NCBI GenBank assembly: GCA_018398765.1 | Contig: JAHBMJ010001468.1 | Coordinates: 1 to 24,339, forward strand | From: Chromera velia | Lineage: Eukaryota > Sar > Chromeraceae | Length of the DNA: 24,339 nt | Reading direction: 5' to 3' | In this document: one piece after another, positions 8,918-18,806 of the stretch | Layout: each line of letters starts with the position of its first letter | Numbering within the stretch: the stretch's first letter is position 1 | Program-made: the position numbers and the translations under genes | Notes under the pieces: model-generated | Database searches by the model: none | Told to the model about the DNA's origin: nothing | What the model saw: the letters and a program-made list of their open reading frames with translations, nothing else

Positions 8918-10888
8918 GTCTCTGTCTGCGTGCAGGTTCAATTCGGGCCCCAGCCGACGGTCTTTCCCCCTGATGTGGTGCCCCCTCCCGAGCACCTTCC
9001 GCTGCCCTCCTTCTTCCCCACAGAAGCTGTGCAATGGTATGCAGACCTGTGCGGGCTCCTCAGACAGGGGCTTGCGAACATCTGGCAGCTCCCCCTGTCC
9101 CCCACACGCCCTGCCGGAGTTGCGGGTCCCGACACTTCAGCAGAGGGGGGGGAGGGCACGTTGCCGTGGATTGCCATGCATGCCGTCTCTCTAGACAGCC
9201 GTATCGGCAGCTTCACATGGATGCCTCAGGAGGTGGCGGCGCGTCTGCTGCCCCCAGGGTCGAAGGATGACAAAGACTCGATAGGGACCCTCCACCGCCT
9301 CGTGGGTGCACACGCAACGGAGACGGCTGCGCTCTTGGCACAGTCACTGGCCCAATGGGATCCGGCAGTTGGTTGTGTGCGTGTGCAGTCGGGGGGGAAG
9401 GGTGAGAGTGAGGATAAGCATGGAGATGCAGACGGGGGTGACTTCAAGAAGGATGGAGACGCAAAATCGGATGGGGGATCGGTAGCGTCTCGCGAGTTCA
9501 TGGCGTCTCTTTCGGTTGCGAGAGGGAAGTCGGGGTTTGGGGGGGTGGAGTCCCTTGTGGGTGTTCCTGTGGGGGGGATCGACAGGGGAGTGTCTTTGCA
9601 GAGACTTGTGAGTGGAGGAGGGGAGTCTGCGTATGGAATGGGACGCCAGGTTGGTTGGTTGGTCTGTTGGTTGGCTCTTCGGGTTTGGTTGGGGGGACTT
9701 TCCTGCTTCCGTTTTTATTTGTTTGGTTGTCTGCTTGGATGGATGGAAACTTAGTTGCCTTGTCGGTTGGTTTATGGCCTGGTTGGCTGACTGGTTCCAC
9801 GTGGGGTGACCGAAACACTTCATTTCATTATTGAGAACAGTTGAAACTGCAGTGAGAGTTTTCTCCCCTCCTTCGTTTTTCCTCTGCAGGTGAGCTACTC
9901 GGTGCATGCTGAGCCGCCCCTTCCACAGATGAGTTCTTCTTTCGCCCCTTTGTCTCGGGACATTTCCGGGGCCCCTGGAGGATTCGGCCAGGGAGCGAAC
10001 GGAGGTCCGGGCAACGGGGGAATGGGGTACGGGGGGTTCATGAGTTCCCCCATGTCTGGGCCCATGCAGGGCGGTATGGGGGGGTCGGGGAGAGGCGACT
10101 CGTCCTTTGTCTTCACCCCCCTTGCGCCCTCAATCTCGTTATTTGGCTCTTCTGGAGCAGAAGGGGGGGAGGATGGAAACGGACAAAGTGGAGAGCCGAG
10201 ATTTGCCTCTCTGCACGAACCCCTCCCCCCCCCCGCAGGAGAGAATGGACCGCAGCAGCCGAACGGGACACGTCCCACGTCTCCGAGTCGAGCGAAGACA
10301 TCCCCCAAGAGACAACCACAGCAACAGCAGCAAAGGTCAGAAAGCGGCTGGCTGCAGTTCCCTTCCGACCCGCAACAGCAACAGCCAATGGCACCAGCGG
10401 CTGCGGCACCTCCCTTTGCCAACGCACCCGAACTGCGACAACCTCCGCCAACCCTCCCACCAGACGCGATGCCATTCCAGCCACAGTCTCAGGCACCATC
10501 GTTCGGTTTCAATGGGTCCTCTGGCGCCGCCGCGGCAGCAGGAGCAGCCTCCAATGGAGGTGAGTCTCTTCATCAGTCTGTAGAGAGGGAGTGGAACGTG
10601 TTCGATTCAATCTGCAGCCACGGGGCAGAAATGGACATGGGGGCGAGGGAGATGCCCCAGAATGCATGGAGCGAGGACCGCCGCAGTCTTCCGTACCTGA
10701 CCAAACTGGCACGCGCGGTCCTCGCGATTCCGGCCCTCTGCCGACCGACCTTGATGCTCTACGGGTCGTGCGGGGGGGTTGCCGATTTCCTTGCTGATGA
10801 ACGTGCGCGTCTGTCGGTTGATGATGCCCGTGTCCAGGTGTTTCTCCATACGAATGTGATGCATGGCTTTGGGTTCTCCGGAGCTTGA
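5990..10888 (+). CDS. BED-finger / hAT-transposase-derived protein, 4 exons, probably domesticated
   Basis: Exons 5990-7435, 7959-8363, 8936-9649 and 9890-10888; every junction is phase 0, giving 1187 aa. An in-frame TGA lies upstream, so ATG 5990 is the first start. Residues 37-97 resemble a BED zinc finger (S39, W42, F45; C63, C74, H90, H95), with ten residues between the cysteines instead of two. From about 249 the protein follows the hAT fold in order: PFRRFVQAIS, AVDFWTS (first acidic residue, D305), VTSDGSW (D410), HLPCLGR (C430), GRWWTTL (510-516), LDSRIGSFTW (D704 region), and the C-terminal hAT dimerisation segment LPYLTKLARAVLAIPA (from L1122). Differences from active enzymes: the conserved His of CxxH is Arg433, the Asn of the usual RWNST is Trp513, and the dimerisation core lacks the usual SERVFS block. 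There are Ser-, Gly- and Gln-rich insertions. With three introns and no visible terminal repeats, a host gene is more likely than a live transposon. A second donor at 9608 would remove 14 residues in frame. Confidence 0.85.
7759..7950 (+). repeat. (CT)n-(GT)n compound microsatellite at intron 1 acceptor
   Basis: A CT tract to 7800 is followed by about 150 bp of GT with a few TATG/ATGG interruptions, ending 8 bp before the exon at 7959 (GCTTGTGCAG). The GT run occupies the normal place of the polypyrimidine tract of the hAT-derived gene's first intron (7436-7958). Confidence 0.95.
8884..8929 (+). repeat. (CT)n tract at intron 2 acceptor
   Basis: CT-rich run with TGTCTC interruptions directly before GCGTGCAG of exon 3 in the hAT-derived gene. 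It serves as the polypyrimidine tract of intron 2 (8364-8935). Confidence 0.85.
9650..9889 (+). other. Intron 3 of the hAT-derived gene, GGTTGGTT-rich
   Basis: Between GGACGCCAG|GTTGGT and CTCTGCAG|GTGAGC. The 5' part is a degenerate GGTT/GGTTG repeat. The donor used here (GTTGGT) is weak; GTGAGT at 9608-9613 is a much better match and is also phase 0, so the true intron may start 42 nt earlier. Confidence 0.6.
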
Positions 10889-13010
10889 TTGGAGGGAAAA
10901 GGGGGGTTTAGTGGAATTAAGGTGTTGCAAGTCTGAAAAGGGGGGAGAAGGGAGAAAGGGTTAGGTGCCACGAAAAGAGGATTAAGCTGCTGAAGTAGAG
11001 GCACAATTACAGAGATGAACATGACCGAAGAAAGTGAGATGGAGGGAAGGGAGGTGGGAGGGGGCCAGCTGACTTTTGCAGACTTTTTTCTTTGGGGAGA
11101 GCCTTGGCGCACTCTTTTAGCGCTTTTGATTTTCCATGTTCCTCGTTTCTTTGCTTTCGTTCCTGTTCTTGCTGTGCATGTGGGACACCATGAACAGATG
11201 ATTCTTTGCTTTTGCTCGTTCTGCACTTGTCGTGCGTGTAATGAAAAAAAAAAAACAGTGGGTGCGTCAGGGAAGAAAAGTCGGGTTCAGGAGTTTGAAG
11301 AAGAGACCTGAGAAAAAAAGGAAGACGTCGAAGGCAGGAGCAAGGGCAGGGATAGGAAGCGAAAGAAAACACTTTATTCGTTGTGCCCGCCACTCCATCT
11401 TTCGACAAAGGCAGAAAAAGCCGGGACGAGAATGCAGGAGAGGAAGGAAAAGAGGCAAGGGCAACAACTCCTGTCAGTACAATCAGCCGATTGATCATTC
11501 ACTTCGTGAGTGTCTTGGGCCTCCTTTTCACAAGTGAACTTCTCCCTTCCCCGGAGCTTTCTTCTCTTTCCCGCTCTCTGTCTGCCTTCTCCCGCGTCAA
11601 GAGACAATTTCCGCCTCCCAAGACGTTCCTTCCAAAAGGCAATGATGGAAAGACGGTTCCTCCAGATCGTCTCGAGTCAGCAGAGCGACCAGAAGAAAAA
11701 AAAAAGGACATTGTCTTTCCTTTCTTCCCTCCGCACCTTCCACTCCTCCATCCATTCATCAATTCCGTCTTTTTTTTTGTCTTTTTGGTCTCCTCTCCTC
11801 TCCCTACTGCCCCTCCGTCCGATGGTCGATTGATCGATCCACTCTTTCCGTGCGGGCGTGTGTGTGTGTGTGTGGTGTCTTTCTCGGGGGGTTATTGAGT
11901 GGTCCCACCGGAGCGACCAGGATGCCGAAAGAAGATTGGATGGCAATAGAGAGGAAGAGAGGGGGTGCAAAGAGCGCCCCAAAGGTTCCTTCCTCGCGTG
12001 GTCTGAGAAAGACGGGGGGTTGGCATGGAGATGGAGAAACACAGAGAGGGGGGGGGGGGAAGGGAGAGAGAGAGGGAGCTAGTCCCATGTTTGCGGCAGC
12101 ACGCGAATGCCGTTGTTTCTGCGTGTGCACTTTGCGTGCGTGTACAGGCCGTAAAGAGAAAGGAAGACAAAAGAACTTCCTCCATCTATTCCGACTCTTG
12201 GGGTGTGCTTGTTTGGGTTCTTCTGTCTGATTGCTGCTTCAGTCGCCCTTCCCTCCCTCCCCCCTCCTTCCTCCCTCCCCTGCGTCCAAATGCATGCGTG
12301 CACGCCTGTCGGGGACTTGTCTGTTTAAAGAGAGAATAGAGCTGGGGCCAGGAGGGAAGCCGCCGGTTGTTTGCCTGCAGAGGGGGCTGTTTAAGTTATG
12401 AGGAAAGGGCAGATGAAAAAGTGGAAACGAAACAAGAGAGGGATAGTACGAGGGACGCAGACAGACATCGAAGGACAGACAGAGTTATCCGCGTCCCTCT
12501 ACAACTAAAATTCGAGGAAGTGCAGGCCGCTCCTGATCGTTCGACTTTCGTCAATCAACGTGGCAGATGGAAGAGCACGTATAGGATGATTAAAGCAAGG
12601 GAAGGATGCTAGAAGAGGAAAGAGGGGCGACAGAGACATAGTCGCACACACACTTAGAGAATGCGACATGGTGAGGTCGGAAGTCTTCTTTGGGGACTGT
12701 CCGTCCGTGACTCCTTTGTGGACCCGACCTGACCTGACTGTGGCTTTAATTCTCTTTTTCTCGCCTCAGTATTCAGAAGAGAAGGGGGACACATGCACAT
12801 ATGAGTACTCGAAAGTCCAAAAGGCGCCCATGTGTTTATCTGCATGTCCACACACGAGTGCGCACAACAGCGGCACAGCACAAAGCTCGCGTCTGTGTTC
12901 TTATTTAACATTTCATGGACAGTGGACTTGGCTGTGCAGTGTGCAAAGGGAATCACGCTTCAGCGCTCAGCACCGACAGTCGGTTGTCGTGACACGTTAC
13001 GCCCTGCATG
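10889..13010. other. Region downstream of the hAT-derived gene, no supported gene
   Basis: Purine-rich then pyrimidine-rich sequence giving low-complexity open frames on both strands. No domain, no consistent exon chain. The first part should contain the 3' UTR of the preceding gene. Composition changes sharply to AT-rich at about 13010. Confidence 0.5.
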
Positions 13011-13843
13011 TTAGAGTTTAAATTAATAGAGAGTTACAGTCAGAGTTACAGTCCAGATTATTGTATTAACAGTCTTTACTATATATGGTCTTCATGAAAC
13101 CTAGTATGATCACTACTAGGATCACTAGAAACTAAATTCATGGCATGTTGATTAGTTATAACATGTTTAGTAGCATGTTAGTGAGTCGTAATAGTGATCT
13201 CTACCCATGTATTTGTTTATACTAAGCTAGATACTAAGCTTGATGCCAATCCTAGTACCAATCATGCCATGCAGTGCTAACTTAGTCAACACCTTAGATA
13301 ATCGATCATTCATAAATGATGATTCATTCTTATGATTTTTTTTGATTGATTGATTGATATGTTCCGCCCTAGGGCCTTCCCGCTATGTCTATCTGTCGCC
13401 AGAGCTTAAATTAAATCTCAGTATTCTAGTTACTATTTAGGTGATTTTAAAATGATTAGATTCTACTAGAATCTAGAATCTAAATAAGTGATAAGTGATT
13501 TAGTGGTGCCCTAGAGCACTGTCACCGTTTTGTCTTATAGAAGTCGCTCCCGTAAATTAACGGCATCATGTCTTATAGATGTTATTATATCAATTTATTA
13601 CTGGTATTACCATTTAATAGTATTAGTTGGTGTATAGCCTACAGTGTAGGCGATCATGCAATATATGTATGAATCTAGGCTAGACTTTAGGCTGATGCTT
13701 TATAACCAACCTTCTGAACCTATTAAAGTACTACTTAAAAGTTGAAGCCATATTTTGGGATAAGCTTGAAAGCCTGCACGCCACTAGCGCCACAGACGCG
13801 GATCATTTATGGTATCTTGAAAGCTCAAGCCATATATTTGGGC
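13011..13843. other. AT-rich repeat-type DNA, no gene
   Basis: No open frame of note. Rich in CTAG-containing words and short palindromes. Two imperfect direct repeats of a block containing AAGCCATAT and CTTGAAAGC lie around 13742-13840, immediately left of the element at 13844. Confidence 0.55.
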
Positions 13844-14421
13844 CTAAGGGGGGGCACTCTGGAAGGTTATGGTAGGTTTTGAGCCTAAAATCACATAAAA
13901 TGTGAACAAAAACAAATTTTTGCGAGCCAGTCCGGCAACTTGGAGCTCTACTTAGTCAAGTTACGTCGAAATCTGATGTTTTTGAAGTGTAGGCTATGTG
14001 GTTACTTTGGGTTACCCCCTTTTTATCTTTGTCATACAAAGAGGTTACAGGTTACCCGGTTATGAGCATTTTAAGCTCAGTAACCAACCAAATTTTCAAC
14101 TTTTAAAAACATTTAAAATAATGTTTAGAACACGTTTGAATGCTTCTTGAGGGAGGTTACTTCATTTTTGAGGGGGGTTAAAAAAGGTTACGGGTTACCC
14201 GGTTACGGGGGGTTTGGGGGCAAAGTGAGTGTGACACATCATTTTTCATCATTTTTGACCATAACCTGAATTGTTTAACAATCTTGAAGCCAGTTTTGTG
14301 AGTAACCAAACGTAACTAATCGATTGGCACCACTTTTGACTGATGGTTACATGTCACACGTTGTAGGAGGGGGGTGTAGGGTCAGTAACCATGGTGTAAC
14401 CGGCTGAAGTGCCCCCCCTAG
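13844..14421. mobile_element. 578-bp non-autonomous DNA transposon with perfect 8-bp TSD and GGTTAC array
   Basis: ATTTGGGC flanks both sides (13836-13843 and 14422-14429), a perfect 8-bp duplication. The left end is CTAAGGGGGGGCACT; the right end reverse-complemented is CTAGGGGGGGCACT, giving a perfect 12-bp core AGGGGGGGCACT with one extra A on the left. Inside, GGTTAC occurs nine times and GTAACC four times between about 14000 and 14401. Multiple copies of a short word near the ends are what hAT-type transposases often bind, so these are candidate binding sites (inference). No coding capacity. Confidence 0.82.
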
Positions 14422-14661
14422 ATTTGGGCGATGTACGTTTTAAGTTAACTTTTGACTCTTGACTACTAGCTTGACTAGTGTCTTAACTGTCGATCAGTGC
14501 TGCATGTGTGCCTATAAGCATCGGCTATAAAGAAAAAAAAAAAGATCCCCAAAAATTCTAGTAAAAATTTTTTACTGTTTTTTTTCTTTGTCAGTCAAAC
14601 AACTGTTGCACATTTAAGCTAGATGTTTAAGTGTTGTACCTAGTGTTGCATAAGTATTGTT

Positions 14662-15640
14662 ATTGTTGTATACCAACCTAGCTGCTATACCTTAGTACTA
14701 TACCAGTGTAGTCTAAGATAGTCTAAGCATAACACGAGGAAGACAGATCGAATTTATACGTCACGATCCTAGATATGGTGAGAGGACAAGGATTAAACTT
14801 CAATCCACTCACTCGATCGATCAGCTCTAGCGATTTCGGTCACTACTGAGGCCGGTTCAGAATAAACATCAACTTGCCAGTGCATGCACCGATGTGGCTA
14901 AATGCTGTGGCCCCTAACCATTTGCACAGGCGTTTGCAGGCTCCATGGGGGGATATGCCGCAACCACGAAGAGATCTGTGTGGGCCACGTTCAGGCAGCA
15001 CACAACACAGATTCCCTTTTTCTTTTCTGTTTCTTCTTTTGACTCAGTCACGGCCAATATCGATCCCACCATGGCATGTGCCTGTTAGTAGAAGGCAGAC
15101 GTTTCAAAGAAACAAGTTTTATGGCAAGCTTTGCTTCGTCAGGAAGGGGGATGGTAGTTGGATCAACCCAAACCCAAAAATGTAGAGGAGTTGTCGTCCC
15201 GTTTAAGGAACAAACAGTTGCTATGGCCTCTTGCTCTGCCCGAGTCACAGCGGGACGATGGAGAGTCAAGTCAACCATGTTGTATACCATTGGCAACTTA
15301 GCTGCTATATACCAGTGCAGTCTAGGCATAACAGTGACGGTAATACGAGGAAGACAGAATCTATATATCATGATTCATGATTCCGGATAGAGTGAGAGTA
15401 CGTACAGTATGTCACTACAAGGGTCAGACTTCAATCCACTCACTCGATCGATCAGCTTTAGCGATTTCGGTTACTACTGAGGCTGGTTCAAAATGAATAC
15501 CGACTTGTATGCACCGATGTAGCTAAATGCCGTGGCCCCTAACCGTTTGTACAGGCGTTTGCAAGCTTTATGGAGGGATATGGCATTGTCAGAGCTACTA
15601 AAAGATCAGTATGGGCCACGTTCAAGTAGAACACCACAGT
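14662..15640. repeat. Diverged direct duplication (two ~350-bp copies) inside the B-D element
   Basis: Copy 1 about 14662-15009, copy 2 about 15283-15640, separated by a 273-bp spacer. Shared blocks include GAGGAAGACAGA, CTTCAATCCACTCACTCGAT, AGCGATTTCGGT and GTGGCCCCTAACC. On the + strand one frame gives related peptides in both (LNAVAPN, RRLQA), with a stop in copy 2 where copy 1 has Trp. This may be a relic of a coding exon, but changes are not clearly synonymous. Confidence 0.7.
15048..15371 (-). CDS. Unrecognised 107-codon open frame inside the B-D element
   Basis: Open frame covering the spacer of the duplication. The composition is protein-like rather than low-complexity (for example WVWVDPTT and MPWWDRYWP) but I recognise no family. 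A plus-strand frame of similar length overlaps it, so one or both are chance. It could be a remnant of an element-encoded protein. Confidence 0.15.
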   Translation of the reverse strand: MIYRFCLPRITVTVMPRLHWYIAAKLPMVYNMVDLTLHRPAVTRAEQEAIATVCSLNGTTTPLHFWVWVDPTTIPLPDEAKLAIKLVSLKRLPSTNRHMPWWDRYWP

Positions 15641-15762
15641 TATTCATCTGTTACACAACTATTACTGAATGTTTTTTAAGGTAAAAAAGAAAAAAAGAAA
15701 AAAAAAAGATCTTTTTGAATAACTTTTCTTTTCTAGTTTTTTTTTTTTTTCCCGAGACTTAG

Positions 15763-17133
15763 ACGTATGTGCAACTGTATAGTCTCTTGAAAAACAGTGC
15801 GGCATATATTGATCATCTTAATTGATTATATTCTTTCAATTATATGCAAATGATACTTAGATTGAGGGAGGTTTTATAACCTCAGGCTGTCAGTGATTGC
15901 TAAACTAGCATACAACACAAGAGGCAGGAGAGAACTATGGCAACTGAACATACATCAACCCGGGCATACTCTAGGATATACTTCACAGTGACTGTCTTAA
16001 CTGTAGTCTCGACTTTAAATTTATCATGTTCTCCTGAATTATAAATCGTATGCTAGTTTAAGACCACACTGGCATTACATGATGCAATTGCAAAGTCAAA
16101 TCTGACAGAAGGATTACAGACTTAAGAAACTATAGTATACTAATAGTATAGTTAAGAAATGTGTAGAGATGTGCAATAATGTGCAAATAAAGCTTAACAA
16201 CTAGTTTGAATCCGGTTGTTTATCGGTGTATGTATGTGTTTACTTAATTTTATATATATTTTTTCCCTTCAGGAATTGAGCGTTCCCTTAAAAAAACATA
16301 CATTTACTTTTGTCTAGACTTTTGTATATTTGCACCTAAATATACACAGACTTCTTTCTACTTCATTCTAAAATCAAATATAGTTTTTTTAATGATTCTG
16401 AGAGTGAGCGCTTTATGAAAAAGAGACTGGCCTATAAATATTGTCCCACATATTTATTTTTATACATTCTTTTTTTTAGGCAGTGTGTTGGGCGTTTTAA
16501 ATGTCTGTAATCGGGCGCCTTCATTGTATAATAGGAACAATGGTACCAGTCAGAGTTGTGCGGCTCTGACTCCGCTCTGGAGAGTTATATCAAAGGATAT
16601 TATTAACAGGACAATTAAGCTTCTGTCTTCAATAACTCTTCATAAAAATATAACCTGCTCATACAAAGAATCTCAGGCTGTTCGTTTAATTGCATTTCAC
16701 ACCTCTACTTCTTGCAAACCAGTGTAAGGCTTTCTATTGTTTTGCTTGTATATATTACATTGATTGTAATAATATCATCATTGTATACACTTCATTGTAT
16801 CAGTTTACACAAAATAGACAGACCCGGTCCGTGACGTATATTAAGATACGTACGGTATGTGTACAAACTGCTTTAACGTTCTCAGCGTGCACCACTATGA
16901 TGTAGCGGTGCCAAAGCGTGCCAAAGTTTACAACCTCTTTCTACTCAGATGATATCTTCTTTTCTTTCTGTCTGTAATGTACTCTCTCAGTTAACGACTG
17001 TTTATGAAGCTAGTTATGAAGTATAAGAATTAAAGTGAGCAAAACTCAGCGTTATAAAAAAAAAACATGCATTTATTTAATGAATTTAAATAAAATTTTA
17101 AATTTATATAGAATTCTTTTTCAAGGACTCGGA
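15763..17133. other. AT-rich gene-free DNA
   Basis: No supported gene. A small inverted repeat lies near 16130-16155 (AACTATA.../...TATAGTT). A T tract ending in TTTAG precedes an 80-codon open frame at 16485-16727 with no recognisable similarity; I leave it unannotated. Confidence 0.5.
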
Positions 17134-17300
17134 CTAGGCATATTATAGCAAAAAAAAAAAGTCTCTAGAAAAATGAGTTATCTACTTTTTTTTTTATCTG
17201 CAATACTTTGCAACACTTGTGCAACACCCACGCAACAGCTAAACAACAGTTGTATATTTTAGACCCCCCCTCCCCCCCAAAAAAGTATACAGGTTCTTTC
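17134..17300. mobile_element. Partial or decayed relative of copy A (copy C)
   Basis: Begins CTAGGCATATTATAG followed by an A tract, a ~25-bp spacer, a T tract, and then GCAACACTTGTGCAACACC and AACAACAGTTGT (17244-17253 core), the same order as in the element at 552-780. The right end is degenerate and I found no matching terminal repeat or TSD. Confidence 0.5.
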
Positions 17301-17557
17301 TTTGTCTGATCTGAAAATATGATAGCACAGTGATTCATGAAGTAAAACGTTGTTTTAACATTCTATATATTTAGCGGTTAGAACCTGAACACTAGATTTG
17401 CAAATAACCGCTTATTTACAGAGATCGGATCTGGAGTTTGACAGCTGGAGGGGTTACAGAGGAGCAGAGAGGAACATTTTTTTCTTATTTCAAATCATAT
17501 GAATACCCCCCTGACACTCAAGGCTACTTGAAATTTTGTGCTGCTTAAAAATCTACT

Positions 17558-17778
17558 CTTGAAAGGCCGCGCCGCAGGCGTGGCCTATGTCTTGAAAAGC
17601 CGCGCCGCAGGCGTAGCCTATGTCTTGAAAAGCTGCGCCGCAGGCGTGGCCTATATCTTAAAAAGCTGTACTGCAAGCAGAGCCTATGTCTTGAAAAGCT
17701 ATGCCGCAAGGAGAGCCTATGTCTTACAAAGCTATACACCGCAAGCAGAGCGTATGTCTTAAAAAACTATGCTGCAAG
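17558..17778. repeat. 33-bp minisatellite, about 6.6 units
   Basis: Units of the form CTTGAAAAGCCGCGCCGCAG plus GCGTAGCCTATGT start at 17558, 17591, 17624, 17657, 17690 and 17723, with a partial unit from 17758. The first three are GC-rich and nearly identical; the later ones diverge progressively, and unit 6 is 35 bp. The 33-bp period keeps both strands open (11-residue repeat LKSRAAGVAYV on +), but the 2-bp insertion breaks the frame and there is no gene around it. Confidence 0.85.
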
Positions 17779-18806
17779 AAATGCCGGGTTAGTAGGCATG
17801 GTTGCAGAAAGAAAGGGAGATTCAACAAGCAATACGCGAATTCGAAGGAAGCACTCATTTGAGAGGAAGCAAGACACTCAGCGACGCTCAGTCTGTGACA
17901 GTCACGTGATGTCAGCTGGAAGCTTGGTGTGTGAAGGTTCAACAGAAACAGAAAGAGAAACTCAACGTTTGAGAGAAAGGCTGAGAGGATCAAAAAGGAA
18001 TGGACAAGAAAAAGTGACTAACGTTCAGGTTTTTTTTTTTTTCTCTGCTGTGCAGATTCTTGAACGTTCAGATTTATTTTTTGAATTTCGTACAATCACG
18101 TGACACACCTGAACAACACGTGATATACCCGTTGTATGATTTGCGGACTGAGTGAGCATGTGCAACTGCGCTGCCCTCTGAGGTATTGCGCAGTTGCCGT
18201 TTAAACCTGCATGTCGCAGCCTGATGGGCCCTCAGAAAAATACCGCGCCTGCATGCAGAAAGGCATGCCGGAGCCGTGGTTTCTGGGGCTGTGCGGTGCT
18301 CCGTAAAGGCAACGCGACAGTGGGGCGCATATACGTACAGTGGAATAAATTTTGGCGGCACGAAACGGTACCGCCGCTCAAAAATCCTAACTTGAAATTA
18401 AATGCCGCTGAAAAATTCAATCTTGAAAAATGTTTTCAAGAACAGCTTAGAGTGTCGGGGGGGTACATATGAAGCGATGACGAATCTCCCTCTCCGGCTA
18501 GTAAAAGTTTAGGCGAGTTTAGGATATCTTCTCTCTTCAAGCTGAAGGCCGGGAGAGAAGCAGTCTGAAGTAAGTAAAGAGGCTACGGGGGGTTCTGGGG
18601 CGGGGCGAGCCAACGCCCCCCCCAGAAACTCTGAAGCTCTGAACGATTTTTCACGAAATGTAAAACAGAAAATGAACTTTTCAAAAAAGGCATAAAAGGC
18701 AAGAAGATCAAGACTCAGTGGGTAGATAGTTATGCAAGTTCTGACTTGGACATATGGGTACATTCACGCAAACATGTATGCATCGTATTCAGACTAAGTT
18801 CAGTAT
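17779..18806. other. Intergenic region left of the FMC1-like gene
   Basis: No supported gene; two ~95-codon plus-strand frames at 17798 and 18194 look like chance. A T tract near 18030 followed by CCTGAACAACACGTG near 18108 recalls the motifs of copy A but is too weak to call. The GC-rich hairpin at 18593-18627 is listed separately. Confidence 0.4.
18593..18627. other. GC-rich hairpin
   Basis: TTCTGGGGCGGGGCG pairs with CGCCCCCCCCAGAA across a short AGCCAA-type loop, one bulge or mismatch in the stem. It lies about 180 bp beyond the stop codon of the FMC1-like gene and may fall in its 3' UTR. Role unknown. Confidence 0.55.

Larger units (their letters stand above)
14512..15762. mobile_element. 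~1.25-kb element with ends homologous to copy A (copy B-D)
   Basis: The left end (14512 on) reads CTATAAGCATCGGCTATAAAG then an A tract and AAGATCCCC, matching the reverse complement of the right end of the element at 552-780, including a 15/15 match GTCAAACAACTGTTG (14594-14608 against 699-713). The right end, reverse-complemented from 15762, reads CTAAGTCTCGGG then A tract, GATC, T tract, matching the left end of copy A. So the whole is a longer relative in inverse orientation. Flanks ATGTGTGC and ACGTATGT agree at 5/8 with only transitions, compatible with a decayed 8-bp TSD. The interior is a partial tandem duplication listed separately. Confidence 0.6.

Noticed and set aside
10561..10618. 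Possible 58-nt intron GTGAGT...CTGCAG in the last exon of the hAT-derived gene
   Set aside because: Removing it would shift the frame and destroy the hAT dimerisation segment; read-through keeps it intact.
11383..11898. 171-codon plus-strand frame
   Set aside because: Low-complexity composition, no domain, no splice support; lies in the likely 3' flank.
16485..16905. Two short plus-strand frames after a TTTAG acceptor-like site
   Set aside because: No recognisable similarity and no matching donor or further exons.
18001..18130. Possible fifth copy of the CAACA-array family
   Set aside because: Only a T tract and one CCTGAACAACACGTG block are shared; no terminal repeats or target duplication.
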